Shown in pieces: positions 14,676 to 23,600 of a DNA stretch of 32,359 nt; position 1 is the first letter of the stretch; each line of letters begins with the position of its first letter. The DNA is from Candidatus Kaiserbacteria bacterium GW2011_GWA2_52_12 (lineage in GTDB: Bacteria > Patescibacteriota > Minisyncoccia > Phycocordibacterales > UBA2100). Under the pieces are notes generated by a model. That model saw nothing but the letters and a program-made list of their open reading frames with translations, was not told the origin of the DNA and did no database searches. The stretch lies in NCBI GenBank assembly GCA_001004345.1, contig LCQW01000010.1, forward strand, positions 1 through 32,359. Reading direction: 5' to 3'. The position numbers and the translations under genes were made by a program.

Positions 14676-16325
14676 ATGGCAAAACAAGTACTATTCGACC
14701 AGGACGTGCGGGCAGCGCTGAAGCGTGGCGTCGACATCGTCGCTGCAGCAGTCAAAGTCACTCTGGGACCGAAGGGACGCAACGTCGCACTCTCCAAATC
14801 GTGGGGCGGTCCCACCATCACCAACGACGGTGTATCTATTGCAAAAGAGATAACGCTCGCGGACAAATTCGAGGATATGGGTGCCTCCATCGTGAAAGAA
14901 GTCGCGACGAAGACGAATGACAAGGCGGGCGATGGCACGACGACCGCCGTTGTCTTGACGCAGGCGATCGTGCACGAGGGTCTGAAGCGCACGGCGCTCG
15001 GTGCCAACGCGATGATGGTGCGCCGCGGTATTGAAGCCGCTGCCAAGGACGCTGTCGCCGAACTCAAAAAGATGGCGCGCGAAGTGAAAGGAAAGAGTGA
15101 TATTCGTCAAGTCGCGCAGATCGCCGCGGAATCGGAAGAGCTCGGGAAGACGATAGCTGACACTGTAGAAAAAGTGGGCAAAGATGGCGTCGTCACCGTC
15201 GAGGAATCACAATCGCTCGGCATCGAGTCCGATTACGTGGAAGGCATGGAATTCGACAAAGGCTACGTCTCGGCATATTTGGTGACGAATCCTGAACGCA
15301 TGGAGGCGGAACTAAAAGACGCGCCCATTCTCGTGACCGACAAAAAAATCTCGACCATCAAGGAAATTCTGCCGCTCCTCGAAAAGGTGGCGCAATCCGG
15401 CAAGAAAGAGCTCGTCATCATCGCTGATGATGTCGACGGCGAAGCGCTCGCTACGCTCATCGTCAATAAACTGCGCGGCGTCTTCAACGTGCTCGCGGTG
15501 AAGGCTCCCGGATACGGCGACCGCAAGAAAGAAATGCTCGCGGATATCGCGACGACCATCGGCGCTACCGTTATCACCGAGGATCTGGGGATTAATCTCG
15601 AGAAGGCAGAGCTTGGCCAGCTTGGCCGCGCGAACCGCATCGTCGCGACGAAAGATTCGACCGTTATCGTCGGCGGCAAGGGTAAGAAATCGGAGATCGA
15701 AGCGCGCGTCGCGCAGTTGCGCAAACAAGTGGAAAATACCGACTCAAAATTCGACCGCGAGAAACTCGAGGAACGCATCGCGAAGCTGACGGGCGGCGTC
15801 GCGGTCATTCGCGTCGGCGCTGCGACGGAAACGGAAATGAAATATCTCAAAGACAAGATCGAAGATGCCGTCAATGCGACGAAGGCTGCCATTGCCGAAG
15901 GTATCGTGCCGGGCGGCGGCGCCGCGCTCGCAAAAGTGGGCGACAAGCTTGGGAAGAAGATCGATGCCGACAAACACGATGAGTACACGGTTGGCTATCG
16001 CATTCTCGTCTCCGCGCTTTCAGCGCCGTTCCTGCAGATCGCCTACAATGCTGGTCGCGAAGATGCCGCAGTGTTACTCCGTGATGTGCTAAGGGCCGGT
16101 GGAAGCCATGGGTATAACGCATCAGCGGAATCGGAAGAAGTCGCGATTGTCGACATGTACGAAGCGGGGATACTTGATCCCGTGAAAGTAACGCGCTCGT
16201 GCGTCGAGAATGCTGCATCAGCGGCGGCCGTCCTTCTTACCACGGAAGCCGCGGTCGCCGATATTCCCGAAGAAAAGAAAGCAGCGCCCGGTGGCGCGCA
16301 AGGGATGGGCGGGGAGGACTATTAA
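14676..16325 (+). CDS. groEL: chaperonin GroEL
   Basis: GroEL is the ATP-driven protein-folding chamber. The 549 residues match the family over the full length (E. coli 548). Visible signatures include AAAVKVTLGPKGRNVALSK, TNDGVSIAKEI, the ATP-binding AGDGTTTAVVL, VEGMEFDKGYVS, LVIIADDVDGEAL, KAPGYGDRKKEML and AAIAEGIVPGGGAAL. The C-terminal tail ends GGAQGMGGEDY in place of the long GGM repeat of many bacteria. No Shine-Dalgarno sequence is present; the ten-base gap to groES is AT-rich, so translation may be coupled. Confidence 0.98.
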   Translation: MAKQVLFDQDVRAALKRGVDIVAAAVKVTLGPKGRNVALSKSWGGPTITNDGVSIAKEITLADKFEDMGASIVKEVATKTNDKAGDGTTTAVVLTQAIVHEGLKRTALGANAMMVRRGIEAAAKDAVAELKKMAREVKGKSDIRQVAQIAAESEELGKTIADTVEKVGKDGVVTVEESQSLGIESDYVEGMEFDKGYVSAYLVTNPERMEAELKDAPILVTDKKISTIKEILPLLEKVAQSGKKELVIIADDVDGEALATLIVNKLRGVFNVLAVKAPGYGDRKKEMLADIATTIGATVITEDLGINLEKAELGQLGRANRIVATKDSTVIVGGKGKKSEIEARVAQLRKQVENTDSKFDREKLEERIAKLTGGVAVIRVGAATETEMKYLKDKIEDAVNATKAAIAEGIVPGGGAALAKVGDKLGKKIDADKHDEYTVGYRILVSALSAPFLQIAYNAGREDAAVLLRDVLRAGGSHGYNASAESEEVAIVDMYEAGILDPVKVTRSCVENAASAAAVLLTTEAAVADIPEEKKAAPGGAQGMGGEDY

Positions 16326-16402
16326 AATATTTGTCGCAAGAAGAATTTTGAACCGTGATCTCCCTCCGGGCGATCGCGGCATGCACATTTAATGAAAATT
16401 AA

Positions 16403-16433
16403 CTCCCTACGGTCTCTGCCGCAGGGAGGGTTT
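16403..16433 (+). terminator. probable groEL terminator
   Basis: CTCCCT and CGG pair with CCG and AGGGAG across one mismatch, with a six-base loop, followed by GGTTT. The T-run is short, so termination may be partial. The remaining sequence of 16326-16553 holds the palindrome at 16508 and no gene. Confidence 0.55.
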
Positions 16434-16507
16434 ACACAATACTAAGTTTCCACGCAGCAATATTCGTTAGGAGAACAACAGAAAGAATATCAAAATCAAA
16501 TATTCTT

Positions 16508-16546
16508 ATATCCTTATTTTTCACGATCGTGAAGGAATAGGGATAT
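16508..16546. repeat. palindrome with CACGATCGTG core (copy B)
   Basis: ATATCC and GGATAT are the ends of a near-perfect 39-bp palindrome centred on TCACGATCGTGA (16521-16532). A smaller seven-base-pair stem-loop, AAGAATA/TATTCTT (16483-16507), abuts it on the left. It starts 46 bases and ends 8 bases away from the stop of the gene at 16554. The left arm ATCCTTATTT.TTCACGA is almost the same as one arm of the palindrome at 17136. Confidence 0.75.
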
Positions 16547-16553
16547 TGAGACA

Positions 16554-17135
16554 TTAAGGTAATTTGAAATGTTCCTTGATCCAGCGATCATTTTCGATTG
16601 AATCAACGATCATGTAGAGTACGTCCTTTCCGATTCGAAGATCCGCTTTTACAAGGGCAACGAGGTCTTCGCAATCGTATGGATAGATCCACATGCTTTT
16701 TTGTAGTTGGAGGAATCCCAAATCGCTCATGGTGTTTCGTAATCGATCGCGGATATTTCTCCGTTTTTCCGGGACGTCGAAAGCGACGACTCGATACCGA
16801 CTGTCCCATTTTCGCTTTTTTCCAGCCATATGTGAAAGGCGCGCTTGTTCCAGAATCAGTGCACTCCTTCCTTTCTCTGTTATTGCCGCATATCGCACGC
16901 CATTTCGTTCTACGAAACGTATATGTCCTTTGATAGCCAGTCTTTGCAGTGCAGTATGCGCACGGAAGGTAAGTTTGTATCTTTCCTTACCCATTACGAT
17001 AGGCAGCACTTGAAATATATTTGGCGCAACCATCGCCACACTCATTAATCCCACTGTACCAACGGCTGCGAGCACTGCTTGCTGGATGCGGCGCTTTTTT
17101 CTTCGTTTTTTCGATTCAATTTCCATTTTCCCCAT
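16554..17135 (-). CDS. membrane-anchored PaaX/Cas2-like protein
   Basis: A 193-residue protein of a kind I associate with Patescibacteria, often labelled PaaX-like regulator or Cas2. It has a Lys/Arg-rich start (SKKRRKKRR), a hydrophobic segment (about residues 20-48, VLAAVGTVGLMSVAMVAPNI), and a winged-helix-like part (ALQRLAIKGHIRFVERNG..YAAITEKG). It ends in the ferredoxin-like fold shared by Cas2 and the PaaX C-terminus: YRVVAFDVPEKRRNIRDRLR, then LGFLQLQKSMWIYPYDCE. The Asp in AFDVPE matches the Cas2 metal-site position. No CRISPR array or other cas gene is present. The start at 17135 is chosen because the -10 TATACT ends seven bases upstream. Palindromes flank the gene on both sides. 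Confidence 0.8.
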   Translation of the reverse strand: MGKMEIESKKRRKKRRIQQAVLAAVGTVGLMSVAMVAPNIFQVLPIVMGKERYKLTFRAHTALQRLAIKGHIRFVERNGVRYAAITEKGRSALILEQARLSHMAGKKRKWDSRYRVVAFDVPEKRRNIRDRLRNTMSDLGFLQLQKSMWIYPYDCEDLVALVKADLRIGKDVLYMIVDSIENDRWIKEHFKLP

Positions 17136-17171
17136 ATCCTTAAGTATACACGATCGTGAACAAATAAGGAT
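17136..17171. promoter_or_regulatory. palindrome (copy C) overlapping the promoter of the PaaX/Cas2-like gene
   Basis: ATCCTTA and TAAGGAT end a 36-bp palindrome centred on CACGATCGTG (17149-17158). On the minus strand the core lies directly upstream of the -10 TATACT (17148-17143), where a repressor would block RNA polymerase. The palindrome ends at the base before the ATG at 17135, so the mRNA would be leaderless. One arm nearly repeats copy B. Confidence 0.65.
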
Positions 17172-17187
17172 TTTTACTTCTTGAGAT

Positions 17188-17520
17188 TTACCCTTGGGAG
17201 GCCGGGATTGTTTTCTTGTCAATGCCGAGATGTTTTTCGATTGCTGCGATGCGCTCGAAGGCATGGTCGATTTCTTTTCGGTATCCCGTAATGTTTTCGA
17301 CTTTCTTTCGAATGTCCTCAAGATCGAGACGGATTTCTTTCAGCTCCTGTTCGATGCCCGCTACCTGTTCTTGCAATTTTATGATATCGCTCTTTAATTC
17401 ATTCCTTACTCCTTTAATTTCGTTCCGAAGGTCAGTTATATCGTCTTTCGTCGCCATGTGTTTGACTACATGCGCGACCATTTCGCCGATCTCATTGAGA
17501 GTAGTTTTCTTTGGGGCCAT
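17188..17520 (-). CDS. small coiled-coil protein with TKDD motif
   Basis: A 110-residue protein, soluble and almost wholly helical. After MAPKKTTLNEIGEMVAHVVKHM comes ATKDDITDLRNEIKG, then heptad-like runs of Leu/Ile with Glu and Lys to about residue 100. ATKxDI-type coiled coils occur in many small bacterial proteins, including Bdr-like and DUF1640-like ones, but no function follows from that. The ATG at 17520 lies six bases after a TATAGT box, so it is probably leaderless. It is divergent from the giant gene, and a second TKDD coiled-coil gene lies on the giant gene's other side (27424). Confidence 0.7.
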   Translation of the reverse strand: MAPKKTTLNEIGEMVAHVVKHMATKDDITDLRNEIKGVRNELKSDIIKLQEQVAGIEQELKEIRLDLEDIRKKVENITGYRKEIDHAFERIAAIEKHLGIDKKTIPASQG

Positions 17521-17526
17521 ATGCAC

Positions 17527-17532
17527 ACTATA
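17527..17532 (-). promoter_or_regulatory. -10 box of the coiled-coil gene, leaderless arrangement
   Basis: On the minus strand TATAGT is followed by GTGCAT and then the ATG at 17520. Six bases separate the hexamer from the start codon. Confidence 0.55.
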
Positions 17533-17626
17533 AACCCCGTACTATTCAAAGCAAGACAGCTCTAAACATTCTCGAAAAAGAACTCCACAGCACGGCTGCA
17601 TCAGGCGCGGCCGTGTCTGTTTTGGC

Positions 17627-17640
17627 TGGTAAAATATACA
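17627..17640 (+). promoter_or_regulatory. putative promoter of the giant gene
   Basis: TGgTAAAAT (17627-17635) is an extended -10 element, with an overlapping TATACA (17635-17640) eleven bases before the ATG at 17652. The leader would be 0-10 bases. The rest of 17533-17651 shows no other feature. Confidence 0.45.
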
Positions 17641-17651
17641 TACAACTATAT

Positions 17652-20600
17652 ATGTGCGCTTCACGCACGGCGGTTTTCTCACTCGCGATGTTCGTGCTGC
17701 TTTTTGCTGTTCCTGCAATTACGTACGCAGTCGGTAAAGATGCAAATTCCAAGTGCACTCCGTGGTACGAGGAGTGTGGATGCGGTGAAAAGCCAAATCC
17801 GGACGCGGGCGAACCGAGAGAGCCGGATTGTATTAAAGGCGTTAATACGAACAAATGTCCTCTCGGTATTTGTTACGACGACAATGGTGATGTGAAAGGC
17901 GTTTGTACCGGTCTGAATAGATGTACAGGAAGAATGTGTGGTGGGAAGCCATGCGAACTGACAAAATTACCACCGACGGATCCGAGTGCTCGTGAGGAGG
18001 CTTCCTTGATACAAGGTACCGGTGGCAACGGATCAATACTCGATCAATCAATCTTCAATCCAGAATCGATGACATGGAATCCACCAACGGGGGAGCAAAC
18101 TGCAGCAGGTTCATTCAGTGATGCTCTACGGCAAATAGGTGGTTTGTCAGGCGGTGCATCGGAAGGAGCAACACCGGTGCCGACGACGGGTGTCAGAGTA
18201 CCCGGGGGCGTTGCAGAGATCGGACCACCATCGGGCAGCTTCGGAGAAGCGCCACCGACGAGTGAGGTGAACGGACAATCATTTAACGGCGAACCGGTTC
18301 CTTACGAATATACAGGTTATACAGGATTTGAATCTCCACCGGCACCATCGTCGGAACTTCCTGCGGGGATAACTAGAGAACAGGTAGAAGCCCGTATGAT
18401 TGAAATGGGTTATTCTCCTGAGCGAAGAGCCAGCTTGACTCAAGCATCTGAAAAGATCGTGTACGATAACGCCGTACAGAGTCTCATTTTCGATAAAGGG
18501 AGACCGCTTGCGGTTACTCCGTCTCCAGTCACCCCCATTCCTTCTGCCCAAGAAAGTATCGTCGCTGCAGCAAGGTGGGTTGGGGACGCGGTGATCAGCG
18601 GATACAATTATTTGTTTGGAGGTTCAAACGTTCCACCACCTGCCACAGAACCATTGCCGCAAGGTGAGTGGAACGATGTTCCGTGGACTGAATCCTTGCC
18701 TAATGGCGAATGGTCCGATACTCCATGGGTAGAACCATTACCAAGTGGTGATTGGGCTGACGTTCCTTGGACTGAACCGCCACCTTCGGAACCAACGACT
18801 CCACCAACGCCAGAACAGACATGGAGTGAATGGATGGCACAGCAGCTCACTGATTACCTTGGGACAAATCAATTCGGCGCAGAAGGTGCACCACCCGCAC
18901 CTCCCATAGACAATTCTCAAGATACAGCTGAGGGGGCGATTACAAGCACGCACCCTGCTCAAATAAATCCCGAAGATCTTCCCGTTAATCCATCTCGAGA
19001 ATTAACACCACTTGAAAAACTTGCCGCTGAACTTTCTGTAGACCAAACGGCGGCGCAAGGGCGACTTGAAGCAGAGCAATATTGGGCGCAAAAAGCACAA
19101 ACGGATCTTCGCAATGCGGAGATAGATCTTAATGATGCGAGGGACGGCGTTGATATCGCTTCACGACCCGTCACAGCAGCGCAAGCGCAAGTAGATAAAC
19201 TAGTGGCGGAAGGAAAGGCCGTCGTTCAGATAGATGAACGGGCTGAGCTACAAAATCTTCGTGAGCGTGCAGCGAATGCCGAATTTGCACCCGGCAGTGA
19301 ACCTCCCCTGACGGCCGCGGAGCAACAGAGACTGCGGACATTGGAGGCGGCAGAATCAAACAACGCTCTGCAAAGGGTTTATCAGGCGACGAGTCGCGAT
19401 TCACTTCCTGCTTTGACACAGGCGATTAACAACCTTCAACAGGCCCAAGCAGCGGCACAGCCGAGTATAAATAACCTTAATAATGTTGTGGGGCCTCAAT
19501 ATCAACAGGTTCTCGCGGATGCACAAACGGCTTCCGCTAATTATAGACAGGCATACGACGATTACCAGAGGATCTCTTCTGAAATACAGACTACCCGGGA
19601 AAATAATGGCATCAATGTGTACAACTCACCTACCTCATATACCGCCGATCCATCGTTGGGGAAATCGAGCGGGCTTACACCAGACGGAGGTCGAGAAGTT
19701 ACCTTCTACGGCACACCACGGGAGGGGCTTCAACAAGCACAAGCATACCAACAAGCATTGGCGCAGCAGGCTCTCAATACCGCAGAAGCCCAGCGTCTCG
19801 CGGGTGTGATGGATGCTGCAAGAAATGGAGACCCTAGTGCGATGGTGGAGGTGAGGCAGTTTTCCCGCGGCTTAGAAGGGGTGCAAACAGAAATCGACCG
19901 ACTAAATGCTCAAAATGCTGAAATTGGAAAAAATATTTCAGATTTTCGAACGGGTGATAAAACTCTTGATCTCGCTGCGATTACTGACATAGCGAGACAA
20001 CCATTACCAGCGGGGCAACAGGCATTACTTGACATCGGCGAGAACACGACAAATTGGAGTGATGTGAGTAATGCGTGGAAAAATGGCGATTATGTTGGAG
20101 CAGTTGCTAATACATATGCAAATCTTGTGGGTGCGGTAGTAAGTGCCCCTGCCGATTCCTTGTCTACCATGATCGGTAATCCTCAAAATCCATATGTTGC
20201 AACATTCTGTGAATCATGCGCTCTGGCCGAACGTGTGCAGGCGACAGTCAATACTGCTATCAACGCCACGATGCTTGCCCCCGTGGTCGTCGGCGCGGTT
20301 CGGGTCGCTGACAGTCTCGTCGGTATTGCAGAAGGTGTTGGTCGCGAGGCTGGCGCTCTCATGGCTGAATCTTCTGGTTTCAGTCGCGGTATTGTCGGTG
20401 ATGTTCCTTTTTCTCAACTTGGTCGCGGCATTGAAACGGGTACTGTGTTTGAGTTTCGGGCAGGGCCATTTATTGTGGATTCAGAAACAGGTGCTATCAC
20501 GAGGGGAATTGTTGAACAGGTGCCTGTAGTTAGCTCTGTTGGTACCAACATTACTGCGGAAACAGGTGGACTGTTGAATAATAGTTGGGTTAATTCTATA

Positions 20601-23600
20601 GTAGACAGCGTTCTCGGGAGGGCAGCAGTAGGTGTAGGAGTGCTTGCCGACCCGACCGCCGTCGTTGCGATGGATGCTGCCCGGACTGTACAAACTATCG
20701 TCGAACCCGTAACCACTGCGCTACTTAACCCAACTGTTCTTTCGAGTGCACCGATAATTACAGGTGCACTAGAACCTGCTGTGGCCAGTATTATCGGCGC
20801 TGAATTCAGGGCGCTCTCCACTGCTGTTCCATTTGCCGGACTTGCTGTCCCTGTGGTTTCAAATTGGAGCGCGTTTGCACCGACAGAATTCCCTAATACA
20901 GTCGCGTCGGTCGCATACACACCCGCTTCCTATGTTTCGCCAGCATCTCCTGATTTTGCCAGTATTGCGCCTGCAGCCCCCATGGCTCCAGCAGGCATAA
21001 CAACAGTTTCTCCCGATGGCGTCGAGAGCTGGACACCGACTGCGTCGGTACCATCCGTCGTATCTACCGAAATCGCGCCGACTGCGCCGACGCTTGCCTC
21101 GGCACCTGCCGAAGTTGCGCCGACTGCGCCAGCAGCACCTTCGACGGTTGCTGTTCCCTTACCTTCTGCACCTCCCATAATTCCAATATCCGGCCCTGTT
21201 TCTTTGCCGACAATTAGAGTGGATACGGTGGAACCAGAAATCCAAAATTATTCTCCATGGATACGTAGCGTGAGTATGAATTACACTCCGTGGCTTGGTG
21301 GATACCCATATCTTGGTTCTCCGCCTGCGGCGGTACTGTTACCAACGTCGCCAGCCGTACCGGGAACCGAACCCGCTGTTTCTCCGACGAATCCTGCTCT
21401 ATCACCAGCAGCGCCTGCGACGGTCGCCCCAAGTCCCCCCGCGCCGACGGTGACTCCCTCGGTGCCGAGCGTTAACGCTCCGGGTTCGATTCCCTCACCG
21501 CAAGCCGCTCCGGTCTCCCCGAGTATCCCTGCCGTGCCATTGCCAGCCCCAGTCACTCCAGCGCCCGCTCCAACGACGGTGAGTCCGTTTATGGCATGGC
21601 TCAAATTAGTACCTGGTAATTTGACGTTCAATCCCATAACACCCGCTCCAGCGGGAATGAATCAACTCATGAATGGATGGAATTTTGGAAATCTCAATGC
21701 GGGTGTCGCGTGGGAAGGATCGGTTCCGAGCATTGGGAAGCAGGCAACGTTTGTCAGTCCGTACTTTGGAGCGCGAGCGGATTTCTTGAATATGGAGCGG
21801 CAGATGTCGAACGGTAATGACACATTGAAAAAGCTAATAACTCAACTGTCTCCTCCGTCGGAAAACAAAACGACAAAAATGATCGCGTACCTTTCTGATG
21901 CGTTGGGAGTAGAGCCGGATCAAAAGTTGGATTTCAACGATAAGCCATTGATCATCAAGTTGTTCAATGAAAAATCATTCCTCGAACACAGCATTCGACC
22001 GAGCAGCATTGTGAATCCGGAAACGATCGTGCAGGCATACGATGCCGCCGTGGCATATAGAGCGGGCGTGCCGGCGCCGCCGGCTCCTGCTCTTGCAAGT
22101 CAACTCCTGCAGACTTCTCCAGCACCGGTCTTGGCGAGCACGCCAGCGGTGCCTGCCGCTTCAAATCCAACGAAGCCAACTGTAGTGCAAACAGTTCCCG
22201 CATCTACGCCGATCACCAATCCAATACCTGCTCCAGTTACACCAGCTCCGGCACCAGTTTCGCCGCTTACGCAATGGCTTAAAGATCTTCTTCCAAAATA
22301 TGTTTTCAGCAACCCATTTGTATCACCGGGACTTGCTGCAGAACCATCAGTTGCTCCTGCTCCGAAATGGCAAACAGGTGTTTCGTCCACGTACTCCCCT
22401 GACTCTGGACCCGCCATAGAAGGAGGACCGAATGGCGCGTATTCGGAAAAAAAGATTATTGGAAGTTCACAGTTCTCGACCCTCGATCCGTCGAAAATTC
22501 CACCATTCTCTATTGTCGAGATTAGTGGTCCAAATGGCAAAAGCATCATCAGATATGCGGGTGATAAAGGCTATCATCCCCCAAGAGTTATTGATCTCAC
22601 AAAAAGTGATGCGTCACTCATTGGATGTGGGACCAATAGTACCTGTTCCGTGTCATATCGTATTCTTGCCAAGCAACCGGGCGTGAACTCTACAAGCGAT
22701 GCTACTAAGTTGGGCGTAGCAGGGAGAGCGGCAGCGACTACACGGGCAGAACAATTAGTTGCTCAATATTCTGCGCCGTCGATACAACCAGCACCCACAC
22801 TTTCGAGTGCGCCGGCGAAGCCTGTCGTACAAAATCCATCGGTGAATCCGACTGCGGTAAAAACAGTCCCCGCATCTACACCAATCACCAATCCAATACC
22901 TGCTCCGACGCGTTCGCTCGGCCAAGTGGTGGTTGATGGGTTGGGGGTCATTGCCCAAGTGGCCGCACGAGGGGCGAGTCCTGCACCAGTACCCAGCGCC
23001 GGTTCACTGTTGACAAACCCGCAGCGTACCGTCATCGCGCCGGAAACTACGGTTCCACAATCCATTACCGATGTCGAGGCGCGCGCACAAAACATTATTG
23101 CCGCCGCGCGGCAAGCGTATCCCAATATCACCAACAAGGAGCTTGCGGCGCAGGTCGTGTTTAATGGACTGCAAAATTCTCCCGCTTTCAATAATTTGCG
23201 TACCAACGCGGGAATCGATATTTTCAAAACGAGAAATCTCACCCCTGCGCAAGTGCGATCGGTCAACGGATACATAGCGCAACAGGTCGCCACACTTCAA
23301 AAACCAATTGGCTATCCTAATGTTCCTGTGGGAGCGCAGGGTCGCACACTTGTCTCGTACCCAGCGAGTGCTACGAGCCCGGGTGCCTATAATTCTGTCA
23401 ACAATTTCCTCTGGGATCAGATTTTCAATAGCCCATACGCATACGCGAGGATCGACAGCACCGGTGACTTTACGTGGAAAGATATTGCTGCTGCCCTAAA
23501 TAGCGGTCGCAGTGTGCGCGACGAGGTGCTCAATATGAATAAGGAGCTCAAGATTGCGCTCTATGGTGCTGGCAAGGCGATGATTGCCGACGGTCTAAAA

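Noticed and set aside
16554-17135. CRISPR-Cas locus suggested by the Cas2-like domain
   Set aside because: No repeat array with spacers and no cas1 or effector gene is present. The membrane segment and winged-helix part fit the PaaX-like Patescibacteria family better.
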